64,000 nt of DNA from Chitinophaga varians. Lineage in GTDB: Bacteria; Bacteroidota; Bacteroidia; Chitinophagales; Chitinophagaceae. The notes under the pieces were generated by a model. That model made no database searches, was not told the DNA's origin, and worked only from the letters and a program-made list of their open reading frames with translations. Position numbers and translations under genes: made by a program. Of this stretch, positions 8,127-16,038 are shown in pieces. The DNA lies in assembly GCF_012641275.1 (NCBI RefSeq), contig NZ_JABAIA010000002.1, positions 868,001 through 932,000 of the forward strand. The letters are read 5' to 3'. Position 1 is the first letter of the stretch. Each line of letters starts with the position of its first letter.

Positions 8127-9083
8127 TTAGCTATTGAAAGAATTGTAACTGCTGATCAGGCTGTCGTAGCTTCTACCCAGGGAGTCTACCTGGTATTCAT
8201 CTATTTTGCCTTTTTCAGCGCTGTCACGCATGATTTTTTTGGCGGTTATCAGGAAGTCGTTCACACGGTCATAGAAAGATTTGTAATAGCCATCCTTGTT
8301 TTCTTTTTTAGCATTGTCCAGGTTCAGCTGGCTGTGCTCTTCTTTGGCTTTTTCCAGGGCGGCATATGCTGCTTCTGCTTTCTGTTTGATGGCGTTGTAA
8401 TTGCCTTCGCTGCTTTCTGCCAGTTCCACGAAATCACGAACGGTTTTCAGGTCGGCTTTCATGGCGAGGATGTAGTCTTTCAGCGGGCTCTCTTTCAGGA
8501 CAATGGCTTCGCTGGCGTCAGCAATTTCATTGACTTTTTTCATCAGGACAGCCTTGTCGGCCATCAGCTGTTGTGTGCTGGCGCGGATAGAATCCACCAG
8601 GGCAAAGCCTTTGGCGCTTTTGTCATCTTTAAAGTCTTCTGCTTTCAGGTAATCGCTCAGTTGTTTGTACTGCTCCTGCAGTTTTTTGAAACTGGCGGAA
8701 TAGGCAGGGACTTTCTCCTTGAAGAAGGTTTTATCGGCGCTGCTCAGTTCATCTACCGGCTCATCTGCCTTCACTTTGTTGATGCCCCTGGGCATATCAA
8801 AGTAAGTGGGAGTAATAATACCGATAAAAGCGAAATGGTCAGAAGGGTTTTTCAGCCCTTTTTCAATTTTGTCCACATTCTCGGACACCCGGGTGATGTA
8901 GCTGTTTTGTTTGTTGGCTATATCAATCAACAGGTTGGTATACTCGATCACATGGCTGGCCTTTTCTACGGAATTATTTTCATAGGCGGCTGCGGGGCCT
9001 TTGCCGCCTTTGCTGTTATCACATGATACAGATACAGAGAGCATAGCCACACCAATGGCTGCATAAAGGAACTTTTTGTTCAT
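8127..9083 (-). CDS. DUF3829-like lipoprotein
   Basis: Residues 1-21 are a lipoprotein signal ending at the lipobox Cys21 (SVSVSC). The mature 298-residue protein is a charged, helix-rich bundle, consistent with the DUF3829 (YiiG-like) family of envelope proteins of unknown function. It would be anchored to a membrane in the periplasm. It is monocistronic: a consensus promoter lies 60-90 bases upstream on the same strand, and a strong hairpin follows the stop. A long open frame on the opposite strand (7998-9026) is a shadow of this gene. Confidence 0.8.
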   Translation of the reverse strand: MNKKFLYAAIGVAMLSVSVSCDNSKGGKGPAAAYENNSVEKASHVIEYTNLLIDIANKQNSYITRVSENVDKIEKGLKNPSDHFAFIGIITPTYFDMPRGINKVKADEPVDELSSADKTFFKEKVPAYSASFKKLQEQYKQLSDYLKAEDFKDDKSAKGFALVDSIRASTQQLMADKAVLMKKVNEIADASEAIVLKESPLKDYILAMKADLKTVRDFVELAESSEGNYNAIKQKAEAAYAALEKAKEEHSQLNLDNAKKENKDGYYKSFYDRVNDFLITAKKIMRDSAEKGKIDEYQVDSLGRSYDSLISSYNSFNS

Positions 9084-9142
9084 AGTGAAATGGTGATTAT
9101 TGGATTAAACAAATGACCGGGGTAATTTGATTGTTAATGCCG

Positions 9143-9172
9143 CAAATATAATATTTAAAACGTCTTATACAA
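9143..9172 (-). promoter_or_regulatory. Promoter of the DUF3829-like lipoprotein
   Basis: Read on the minus strand: TTG (9172-9170), a 19-base spacer and TATATTTG (9150-9143). This is an essentially ideal Bacteroidota vegetative promoter, with a predicted start near 9135, about 50 bases before the ATG. Confidence 0.75.
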
Positions 9173-9256
9173 TCAGCAGGGTTCAGGCTGTTAACTCCGG
9201 TATAAAATCTGTGACCTTATCAGCAATTGTTTCTCACCATTTAAACCCGGATAACC

Positions 9257-11383
9257 ATGGCAAAGAAAAAGACAGTACTGCCTGATAAGAAGGCGGAGCA
9301 GCTGGCGCCGCACACTGAAGATGGGGCGGACCAGTACCTGACCACCAACCAGGGCGTTCGTATCAACGATAACCAGAACACGCTGAAGGCAGGGGAGCGG
9401 GGCCCCTCCCTGCTGGAAGATTTTATCATGAGGGAGAAAATCACCCATTTTGACCACGAACGTATACCCGAACGTATCGTGCATGCCCGTGGAGCCGGCG
9501 CCCATGGGTATTTCCAGGTATATGAGTCGATGGCGGACTATACCAAAGCCGGGTTTCTCTGTGATCCGGCCCGGCGTACCCCGGTATTTGTAAGATTCTC
9601 CACAGTGGCCGGTTCCCGCGGGTCTACCGATCTGGCGCGGGACGTAAGGGGCTTTGCAGTGAAGTTTTATACAGACGAAGGCAACTACGACCTGGTTGGC
9701 AATAATATGCCGGTATTTTTTATCCAGGACGCGGTGAAGTTCCCCGATTTTGTACATGCCGTGAAACCGGAGCCACATAATGAGATGCCGCAAGCAGCCT
9801 CCGCACACGATACCTTCTGGGATTTTGTTTCCATTATGCCGGAGACCATGCATATGATCATGTGGGTGATGAGCGACAGGGCTATTCCCCGCAGTTTCCG
9901 CATGATGGAAGGTTTTGGCGTACATACCTTCCGGTGGATCAATGCCGCGGGCAAGGGCTGCTTTGTGAAGTTTCACTGGAAGCCCTTGCTGGGAGTGCAT
10001 TCTGTAGCCTGGGAAGAAGCGCAGCAGATCTCCGGCAAAGACCCTGATTTTCATCGGCGGGACCTGTGGAATGCTATTGAAACCGGGAACTTCCCGGAAT
10101 ATGAACTAGGCGTGCAGCTCATCCCGGAAGAAGACGAACACAAATATCCTTTCGATCTGCTGGACCCTACCAAGCTTATTCCGGAAGAAGTAGTGCCGGT
10201 GAAACGCATCGGCAAGATGGTGCTGGACCGTAACCCGGACAATTTTTTCGCCGAAACCGAACAGGTGGCTTTTCATCCCGGGCATCTGGTGCCGGGCATC
10301 GATTTCACCAATGATCCGCTGTTGCAGGGACGTTTGTTCTCTTATCTCGATACGCAGCTGTCGCGCCTCGGCAGCCCCAACTTCCATGAAATACCGATCA
10401 ACCGGCCAGTGGCACCGGTGCATAATAATCAGCGTGACGGACATATGCGGCAAACCATCAACCGGGGCGGCACCGCTTATGAGCCCAATACCGTCAGCGC
10501 CGGATGCCCGTTCCAGGCAAAGATGGCCGATGGCGGCTTCAGTTCTTACACCGAGCGCATCGACGGACAAAAAATCCGTGGCCGGAGCAAAAGTTTCTTC
10601 GACCATTTCAGTCAGGCTGCCTTGTTCTATCACAGCCAGTCACCGGCGGAGCAGCGGCATCTCATCAACGCGCTGCGTTTTGAGCTGGGGAAAGTAACGG
10701 ACGTGGATATACGTGTGAGGGTGGTGGGGCTGCTGTCGCAGGTGGACAATAGCCTGGCCACAGCTGTAGCAGAAGGGTTGGGCCTTGCGGTGCCGGCACA
10801 ACCGGAACAACCCATAAACCGCAGCATTCCGGCCGATGGCGATCCGGCACAGTATCAGCCGCATACAGTAAAGCAACCGGTAGAAAAGTCCGATGCCCTG
10901 AGTATGGCACATACCGTGAAAGACACGGTAAAAACCAGGCAGGTGGCATTCCTCATAGCCGACGGTGTGGAGGCTAACAGTATTACCGCCATGAAGGAGG
11001 CGTTGCTGAAAGCCGGTGCGCAGGTACAGCTCATCGCGCCGAGGCTGGGGTCCGTTAAAACCACCGGCAGTGGCAGCGTGGAAGCTGATCAAAGCTTGCT
11101 GGTGGCAGCATCCGTGCTTTTTGACGCCGTGTATGTGCCAGGTGGCGCTGATAGTGCCACGGTACTGGAACAACATCCGGACGCTATCCGGTTTATCAAT
11201 GAGGCATACCGTCATTGTAAACCCATTGCCGTGGCCGGAGAGGGCTTGCAGGTGCTCAAAGCGACGCATGTGCCGCCGAAGGAAGCGCCGGGCGTGGTAG
11301 TAAACGGACAGCCCAAAGCGTTTATAGCAGCGATGGCGCAACATAGGTTCTGGGAACGTGAAGCGGTTACGCAAAGTCGCTAA
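9257..11383 (+). CDS. katE: Large-subunit (clade 2) catalase with C-terminal GATase1-like domain
   Basis: This 708-residue protein matches the HPII/KatE type, which breaks hydrogen peroxide into water and oxygen. The core (about 25-510) has catalytic His76 in [13 protein letters not shown], Asn149 in GNNMPVFF and the proximal haem ligand Tyr363 in RLFSYLDTQ. The extra C-terminal domain (about 565-700, from [11 protein letters not shown] through VPGGADS) is the class-I glutamine-amidotransferase/DJ-1-like fold found only in large catalases. The ATG at 9257 gives the normal short N-terminal extension. It appears monocistronic. Its last codons and stop fall inside a repeat-like inverted element (11369-11495), which also provides a terminator hairpin. 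Confidence 0.97.
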   Translation: MAKKKTVLPDKKAEQLAPHTEDGADQYLTTNQGVRINDNQNTLKAGERGPSLLEDFIMREKITHFDHERIPERIVHARGAGAHGYFQVYESMADYTKAGFLCDPARRTPVFVRFSTVAGSRGSTDLARDVRGFAVKFYTDEGNYDLVGNNMPVFFIQDAVKFPDFVHAVKPEPHNEMPQAASAHDTFWDFVSIMPETMHMIMWVMSDRAIPRSFRMMEGFGVHTFRWINAAGKGCFVKFHWKPLLGVHSVAWEEAQQISGKDPDFHRRDLWNAIETGNFPEYELGVQLIPEEDEHKYPFDLLDPTKLIPEEVVPVKRIGKMVLDRNPDNFFAETEQVAFHPGHLVPGIDFTNDPLLQGRLFSYLDTQLSRLGSPNFHEIPINRPVAPVHNNQRDGHMRQTINRGGTAYEPNTVSAGCPFQAKMADGGFSSYTERIDGQKIRGRSKSFFDHFSQAALFYHSQSPAEQRHLINALRFELGKVTDVDIRVRVVGLLSQVDNSLATAVAEGLGLAVPAQPEQPINRSIPADGDPAQYQPHTVKQPVEKSDALSMAHTVKDTVKTRQVAFLIADGVEANSITAMKEALLKAGAQVQLIAPRLGSVKTTGSGSVEADQSLLVAASVLFDAVYVPGGADSATVLEQHPDAIRFINEAYRHCKPIAVAGEGLQVLKATHVPPKEAPGVVVNGQPKAFIAAMAQHRFWEREAVTQSR

Positions 11384-11495
11384 GACAGCTATAATAAAGC
11401 AAAGAAGCGGAGGTCAAATTTGATCTCCGCTTCTTTGCTTTACTATTAGTCTTATTAAAATCTTTGCGCGCTTTGCTGCTTTGCGCCTTTGCGTG
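11369..11495. repeat. Inverted-repeat element: central 48-base palindrome flanked by CGCAAAG-type heptads
   Basis: The centre (11395-11442) is a 48-base palindrome with a single G-T mismatch pair, able to form a terminator hairpin after the catalase gene. On its left is ACGCAAAGTCGCTAAG (11369-11384); on its right the inverse, CTTTGCTGCTTTGCGCC then TTTGCGTG, ends at 11495. The heptad wording CGCAAAG is a familiar dispersed intergenic repeat in Bacteroidota. The left arm overlaps the final codons and stop of katE. Confidence 0.7.
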
Positions 11496-11510
11496 ATTAT
11501 CTTTAATCGT

Positions 11511-13055
11511 ATGAAAACACGCCTTCTTGTCTGCTCGCTGATGGCCGCTGCTGTCTGTACGTCCGCCCAGTTCAAAGACCCGCGGCCGGTAAAGCCGAAA
11601 CCTAATATCATTGTATTCCTGGTGGATGATATGGGTTGGGAAGATACTTCCGTTCCTTTCTGGGACCGGCTGACGGACAAGAACAAACGTTTTCGCACGC
11701 CCAATATGGAGCGGCTGGCCAGGGAAGGGGTGAAGTTCACCAATGCCTACGCCACACCGGTATGCACACCGTCGCGGGTGAGCATGATCACAGGCATGAA
11801 TGCGGCACATCACGGCGTGACAAACTGGACGTCGCCACGTAAGGACGTGAACGCCGATGCGCCGGACAATACGCTGGACAGCGCTCCCTGGAACCACAAT
11901 GGCTTTAGCCCGGTGCCGGGCGTGCCGCATACCGTATATGCCACCCCGTTGCCCGCCCTGCTGAAAGGCGCCGGTTATTATACCATTCACGCCGGAAAGG
12001 CGCACTGGGGCGCTATGGGCACGCCGGGCGCCAACCCGTACAACATGGGCTTTCTGGTGAATATCGCCGGCCATGCGGCCGGGCATCCGCAGAGCTACCT
12101 GTCGGAGGAGAACTACGGCAATATGCCTGGCAAGGCCACGGCACAGGCGGTGCCTGACCTGGAGGAGTATTATGGCACTGGTACCTTCCTCACGGAAGCG
12201 CTTACACGGGAAGCGCTCAAAGCGCTGGACGAGCCGGTCAACAGGCAACAGCCTTTTTACCTCTACCTCGCGCATTATGCGGTGCATGTGCCTTTGCAGG
12301 CAGACAAACGTTACTATCAGCATTACCTGGACATTGGGCTGGACGAGGCAGAGGCCAAATATGCCTCGCTCATAGAGGGCATGGACGCCAGTCTGGGACA
12401 GGTGATGGATTATCTTACCAGACGGAAGATCGCTGACAATACCATCATTCTCTTCATGAGCGATAACGGTGGGCTGAGCCTTGCGCCGCCACGGGGCGGT
12501 GCGCCGCATACACAGAACCTGCCTTTGCGTGCTGGCAAGGGGTCTGTATATGAAGGTGGTGTCCGGGAACCGATGCTGGTCAAATGGCCGGGCGTAACGA
12601 AGGCCGGCAGTGTGGCTTCACAGTATGTGATAATAGAGGATTTCTTTCCTTCCATATTGGAGATGGCCGGTGTAGAACTGTACGATGCCGTGCAGCAGAT
12701 TGATGGTAAAAGTTTTGTGCCGCTGCTGCGGGAACCGGCTACAACGGACTCCCTACGCACGCTGGTATGGCATTATCCGAATAAATGGATCCCGGATGGA
12801 GGCCCGGGCATCAACTATAAAAGCGCACTCCGGCAAGGCCGCTGGAAAGTGGTGTACGACCAGCAACAGGGTAGTGCAGAACTATATGACGTGGTAGCGG
12901 ATATCGGTGAAAAGCGAGACCTGTCGGCGGTTTATCCCGACCGGGCGCGGTCATTGCTGACGTTGTTGTCACAGCAGCTGCAACAGTGGAAAGCACCGAT
13001 GCCGATATTAAAAGCGAGTGGAAAACCTTTGCCGTGGCCGGAAAATAGACGGTAA
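11511..13055 (+). CDS. Secreted type I sulfatase
   Basis: The protein is 514 residues with a signal peptide (MKTRLLVCSLMAAAVCTSAQ). The alkaline-phosphatase-like core starts with Asp39-Asp40 in IIVFLVDDMGW (calcium ligands). The sulfatase signature is CTPSR with Cys85, which must be oxidised to formylglycine by a maturase before the enzyme can hydrolyse sulfate esters. Further family features are SLGQVMDYL, DNTIILFMSDNGG and LRAGKGSVYEGGVREP. The substrate is not clear; sulfated glycans are typical. No maturase gene and no other polysaccharide gene is adjacent. I prefer the ATG at 11511 because it starts the signal peptide; earlier in-frame codons lie in the repeat element. Confidence 0.93.
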   Translation: MKTRLLVCSLMAAAVCTSAQFKDPRPVKPKPNIIVFLVDDMGWEDTSVPFWDRLTDKNKRFRTPNMERLAREGVKFTNAYATPVCTPSRVSMITGMNAAHHGVTNWTSPRKDVNADAPDNTLDSAPWNHNGFSPVPGVPHTVYATPLPALLKGAGYYTIHAGKAHWGAMGTPGANPYNMGFLVNIAGHAAGHPQSYLSEENYGNMPGKATAQAVPDLEEYYGTGTFLTEALTREALKALDEPVNRQQPFYLYLAHYAVHVPLQADKRYYQHYLDIGLDEAEAKYASLIEGMDASLGQVMDYLTRRKIADNTIILFMSDNGGLSLAPPRGGAPHTQNLPLRAGKGSVYEGGVREPMLVKWPGVTKAGSVASQYVIIEDFFPSILEMAGVELYDAVQQIDGKSFVPLLREPATTDSLRTLVWHYPNKWIPDGGPGINYKSALRQGRWKVVYDQQQGSAELYDVVADIGEKRDLSAVYPDRARSLLTLLSQQLQQWKAPMPILKASGKPLPWPENRR

Positions 13056-13075
13056 CCTCGAGGAAAGTAAAAGGT

Positions 13076-13103
13076 GTTTTTAAAATTTGGAGTTGTACCT
13101 TTG
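13076..13103 (+). promoter_or_regulatory. Putative promoter in the sulfatase 3' region
   Basis: TACCTTTG at 13096-13103 matches the -7 consensus exactly. A GTTTTT at 13076-13081 is a weak -33 element at workable spacing. No coding start follows before the terminator, which points to a non-coding transcript. Confidence 0.45.
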
Positions 13104-13109
13104 TGACTT

Positions 13110-13220
13110 GTTACTAACAGTGTAACAGTTGTAGGTTATATGGTGACTGGAATAATCTTATCCGAGTCTCGATAGGAGAGGCTATCCCTGATAATGGATA
13201 GCCTCTTTTATTTTTTTATT
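13110..13220 (+). ncRNA. Candidate small RNA of about 110 nt
   Basis: A consensus -7 box lies just upstream and a strong intrinsic terminator ends the segment, with no open frame between. An internal GTTAC...GTAAC hairpin precedes the terminator stem. It may instead be only the 3' untranslated end of the sulfatase mRNA. Confidence 0.35.
13177..13220 (+). terminator. Strong intrinsic terminator
   Basis: AGAGGCTATCC (13177-13187), an 8-base loop and GGATAGCCTCT (13196-13206) form an 11-base stem followed by TTTATTTTTTTATTT. It ends + strand transcription between the convergent sulfatase and Spy-like genes. Confidence 0.88.
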
Positions 13221-13227
13221 TGATTAG

Positions 13228-13659
13228 TTACTTATTTTCTCCGGCGTCTGCGTCCTTCTGGCCTTTGCCATGACCTTGTGCGTTCAGGGCTTTGAGTTTG
13301 GCCTGTTGGTCCGGAGTAAGAATGGTCTGGTATTGTTGTTTGCGGTAAGCGGCAATTTCTTTTTTACCGTTGCCGTCTTTCTGGCCGGAGGCTTTCAGCG
13401 CGTCTTTGCGGCGAATACATTCTGTATTGACAGCCAGTACTTTTTTATATTGATCATCTGTCAGGTTCAGTTTCGTCTTCAGTTCATCCGCGTATTGGGC
13501 AGCACGTTGTTCCGGGGCAGCTACCACTTTGGGCGCTTTGGCTGGTTTGGCCGGCGCCTGTTTGGCAGGAGCGGGGGCAGCAGGTGCAGTAGGGGCCGTT
13601 TGGGCGAAAGCCGGAGATACGGCCAACATAATAGCGATAGCAGCGATTAACTTTTTCAT
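13228..13659 (-). CDS. Secreted Spy/CpxP-like small protein
   Basis: The product is 143 residues. It has a cleavable signal peptide (MKKLIAAIAIMLAVSPAFAQ), then an Ala/Pro/Lys-rich linker (about 21-48), then a helical domain with two LTxxQ-like motifs, LNLTDDQYKKV (about 66) and ILTPDQQAKL (about 112). Paired LTxxQ motifs mark the Spy/CpxP-like and DUF4890-type periplasmic proteins, which act as small chaperones or stress sensors. The C-terminus is Gly/Lys/Asp-rich. There are no partner genes; it is convergent with the sulfatase and followed by the AraC regulator on the same strand about 100 bases upstream. Confidence 0.8.
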   Translation of the reverse strand: MKKLIAAIAIMLAVSPAFAQTAPTAPAAPAPAKQAPAKPAKAPKVVAAPEQRAAQYADELKTKLNLTDDQYKKVLAVNTECIRRKDALKASGQKDGNGKKEIAAYRKQQYQTILTPDQQAKLKALNAQGHGKGQKDADAGENK

Positions 13660-13768
13660 GTGTTTTAATGTTTTGTATGCCTGTTAATTCAATTTCCTTG
13701 CCATTGGGCCAAAAGTTGACCGGCAACGGCTTAAAATTTCCTTAAAACATAAAAAGCCTGTTATTGGT

Positions 13769-14653
13769 TTAACTGACTTTGATCTTTTTACGGTAGGCAG
13801 AAGGAGAGAGACCGGTGACCTGTTTGAACAGGCGGGTGAAGTAGGAGGCCGACTGGTAGTTGAGCTCAAAGGCGATGCTGGCGATATCGCGGGCAGGGTC
13901 TTGCAGGAGGATCTGGCTGTGCAGGATGCTGATTTCGTTGATCCATTGTTTGGGTGGTTTGCCGGTGGCCTCTTTCACACATTTATTAAGATAGTTTTCC
14001 GAGATATTAAGTTGCCGGGCATAATACTCCACTGTTTTTTCCCGGAGATGATGGCGTTGTACTTTTTCCCGGAAGCGCAGGGATATGTCGAGGCTGCGAT
14101 TGAGCGCCACCGGCCGTGGCGATTCGTGCAGCAGTATTTTATTGAGCAGGGCGCGGAACAGCGGCACACATATTTCCATGGAGCCGTTGATGAGGCTTAG
14201 TTCCTCTTCCAGCAGCGCGCTGAGGTGTGCCAGCCATTTCACCGCTTTGGCAGGCAGCGTCACAAAAGGAGTGGCAAAGAAAAAATTAAGCAGGCTGTTG
14301 TTGAGCGACAGCCGGTTGATGATTTCATTTTCATAAACAATAAAAAAGCCGGTGGCATCCGGTGATATTTCAAGTGTCGCGGTGATGCTTCCCTGTTTGA
14401 TCAGCAGCACAGAGTTGGCTTCCAGTTTATAGGAAGATACCTCCAGCTGTTGAACAATAGTGCCTTTGGTAACGAAGAGCAGGAAATTGAACGACGTGCG
14501 GTAGGGAGGCACGGGAATGACAATGTTGCGCAGATAGTTTTCAATGCGGTATACCTGCAACTGCGCATCGTTGAACAGCACCTGCCTGGATACGCCCGGG
14601 AGGAAGGATTTTTTGTATTCGAAATTGGTGAATAACTTAACTGATGATTTCAT
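13769..14653 (-). CDS. AraC family transcriptional regulator
   Basis: This 294-residue protein has an N-terminal cupin-like sensing domain (about 1-170, with the typical FLLFVTKGTI and LIKQGSI strands) and a C-terminal AraC double helix-turn-helix (about 195-290, YARQLNISENYLNKCVKEATG then IASIAFELNYQSASYFTRLFK). It would bind direct repeats as a dimer in response to a small molecule. The ATG at 14651-14653 is chosen; a longer start would add a non-homologous 28-residue lead. Two perfect 12-base repeats spaced 21 bases lie directly upstream, between this gene and the divergent small secreted protein gene, which is its most likely target. Confidence 0.9.
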   Translation of the reverse strand: MKSSVKLFTNFEYKKSFLPGVSRQVLFNDAQLQVYRIENYLRNIVIPVPPYRTSFNFLLFVTKGTIVQQLEVSSYKLEANSVLLIKQGSITATLEISPDATGFFIVYENEIINRLSLNNSLLNFFFATPFVTLPAKAVKWLAHLSALLEEELSLINGSMEICVPLFRALLNKILLHESPRPVALNRSLDISLRFREKVQRHHLREKTVEYYARQLNISENYLNKCVKEATGKPPKQWINEISILHSQILLQDPARDIASIAFELNYQSASYFTRLFKQVTGLSPSAYRKKIKVS

Positions 14654-14670
14654 ATCCGTTGCTAAAGGTA

Positions 14671-14703
14671 GCGGGATTTGTGAAATAAAATGCGGGATTT
14701 GTG
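14671..14703. promoter_or_regulatory. Direct repeats, probable AraC-family operator
   Basis: GCGGGATTTGTG occurs at 14671-14682 and again at 14692-14703. The 21-base period (two helical turns) puts both copies on one DNA face, as AraC-type dimers prefer. The site lies in the 90-base divergent region of the regulator and a small secreted-protein gene. Confidence 0.65.
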
Positions 14704-14743
14704 CTATTCGTCGTTCGTTTAAACATCTACCTTGCAACCTGTA

Positions 14744-15151
14744 ATGAAAGCCATCGTTCGGTACATATTATTACTGTTTTTCCTGATCGGGTTTACTTTC
14801 ACGGGCCACAACAAAACTCCTTTATTGTCTGCCAGGGCCGCTAACCAATCATACGACGCAGGAAAAAATTGTTCGGATACCTTGTTATCAACAAAAGACT
14901 GTCTCGATTTTTTGCAGTTGTTTTCTTTTGTGAATGATGAGACATCCGACGATGAGAGCGATGTATTTCATGTCTCCCGTTTTCAACGTTTTACTACGCT
15001 TTTTGCTGCTTATTACCAGGCTTTGTTCCTGACGACAGATAACACCGTGCTGACCGGTCAGCACCGGTTTATGCATCCAGATGCCGCAGTGATGCCGGTG
15101 CCCCGTTTTATCATGTTCCATACCCTTATTATTCCTTCCCATCTGGCATAA
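14744..15151 (+). CDS. Small secreted or membrane-anchored protein of unknown function
   Basis: This 135-residue product starts with a strong hydrophobic signal (MKAIVRYILLLFFLIGFTFTG). The rest is polar with two Cys (in KNCSDTLLSTKDC), an acidic patch (NDETSDDESD) and aromatic-rich segments. I recognise no family. It is divergent from the AraC regulator and separated by its apparent operator, so it is the likely regulated target. It is not obviously part of the urease operon that begins about 190 bases downstream, because a set of GC-rich hairpins lies between. The ATG at 14744 is preferred over an in-frame TTG four codons earlier. Confidence 0.6.
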   Translation: MKAIVRYILLLFFLIGFTFTGHNKTPLLSARAANQSYDAGKNCSDTLLSTKDCLDFLQLFSFVNDETSDDESDVFHVSRFQRFTTLFAAYYQALFLTTDNTVLTGQHRFMHPDAAVMPVPRFIMFHTLIIPSHLA

Positions 15152-15187
15152 TCTGCCTCCCTTTCTTTTTTTCTTTTATTGATGCAT

Positions 15188-15228
15188 AGGGCTCCCGGGC
15201 CTGCCGGGAATGCACGCCCTTAGCGGGC
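15188..15228 (+). promoter_or_regulatory. Nested and alternative GC-rich hairpins upstream of ureA
   Basis: TCCCGG (15193-15198) pairs with CCGGGA (15204-15209), closed by AGGGC (15188-15192) with GCCCT (15216-15220). The same GCCC (15216-15219) can instead pair with GGGC at 15225-15228. Mutually exclusive stems 115 bases before ureA could be a terminator of the upstream gene or a regulatory leader. No known riboswitch was recognised, and the rest of 15230-15342 is AT-rich with no TAnnTTTG box. Confidence 0.35.
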
Positions 15229-15342
15229 TTACGAATGCCGTAAAATTATATATGAAAAAGAGTTAGAATATTCTTATTTTTTCTTCTATCGATCAAAATT
15301 TCTTTAGAAAAACCTGAATAAATATATATTAAAATAAATTAT

Positions 15343-15645
15343 ATGCATTTAACACCGCGAGAAACGGAAAAACTGTTGCTTCATCTGGCTGGGGAACTGG
15401 CTGCCAAACGCAAAGCACGTGGACTGAAACTCAATTACCCGGAAGCGATCGCCCTTATCAGCAGCGAACTGCTGGAAGCCGCACGGGATGGCCGGTCCGT
15501 TGCAGACCTGATGCAGTACGGCGCTACTATCCTCACCCGGGAAGACGTTATGGAAGGCATTCCTGAAATGATCCATGACGTACAGATTGAAGCCACCTTT
15601 CCGGACGGCACTAAACTCGTCACCGTTCACCAGCCTATCCGTTAA
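15343..15645 (+). CDS. ureA: Urease subunit gamma
   Basis: The product is 100 residues, the normal gamma length. It starts [20 protein letters not shown] and contains the family stretches [35 protein letters not shown] and the C-terminal VTVHQPI. UreA is one of three structural chains of the cytoplasmic nickel enzyme that hydrolyses urea to ammonia and carbonic acid. It is the first gene of a ten-gene locus; the ATG at 15343 follows an AT-rich leader. ureB follows after 18 bases. Confidence 0.98.
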   Translation: MHLTPRETEKLLLHLAGELAAKRKARGLKLNYPEAIALISSELLEAARDGRSVADLMQYGATILTREDVMEGIPEMIHDVQIEATFPDGTKLVTVHQPIR

Positions 15646-15663
15646 CCGTTAAAACCATTCAAC

Positions 15664-16038
15664 ATGATACCCGGAGAGTACTTTCTCGCCAACGGCGATA
15701 TCCACTGCAACGAAGGCCGTCAGACCGTCACCATCAAAGTGATCAATACTGCCGACAGACCGGTGCAGGTAGGTTCACATTACCATTTCTTTGAAGTAAA
15801 CCGCCAGATGAGCTTTGACAGGGCGCTGGCCTTTGGTAAAAGACTCAACATCCCCGCCGGCACCGCCGTGCGTTTTGAGCCCGGAGAAGAAAAAGAAGTA
15901 CAGCTGGTGGAACTGGGCGGCGCCCGCCGAGCCTTCGGCCTCAACCAGCTCGTTAACGGTGATACCGCCCTCGAATCCAGCAAGGACAAAGCAATGGCTA
16001 AACTCGCAGCCTCCAACTTCAAAAACCAGCAATCATGA
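15664..16038 (+). CDS. ureB: Urease subunit beta
   Basis: This 124-residue protein begins [19 protein letters not shown], has the signature [18 protein letters not shown] (about 37-54) and the conserved [19 protein letters not shown]. Beta packs against UreA and UreC in the (ABC)3 core. The C-terminal tail is slightly longer than in many species. Its stop overlaps the ureC start by four bases (ATGA), so the two are translationally coupled. Confidence 0.98.
   Translation: MIPGEYFLANGDIHCNEGRQTVTIKVINTADRPVQVGSHYHFFEVNRQMSFDRALAFGKRLNIPAGTAVRFEPGEEKEVQLVELGGARRAFGLNQLVNGDTALESSKDKAMAKLAASNFKNQQS

Noticed and set aside
7998..9026. 342-codon open frame antisense to the DUF3829-like lipoprotein
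   Set aside because: It is Phe/Val-rich mirror translation of a Lys/Glu-rich gene. The minus-strand frame has a lipoprotein signal, an ideal promoter and a terminator.
11395..11442. Insertion sequence terminal repeat
   Set aside because: A single palindrome without a transposase or a second end fits a hairpin or REP-like element better.
11367..12509. 380-codon frame antisense to the sulfatase
   Set aside because: The sulfatase signature and signal peptide on the + strand decide; the antisense frame also runs through the intergenic repeat.
15152..15342. Known nickel riboswitch before ureA
   Set aside because: Hairpins are visible, but I could not match them to the conserved junctions of the NiCo riboswitch.
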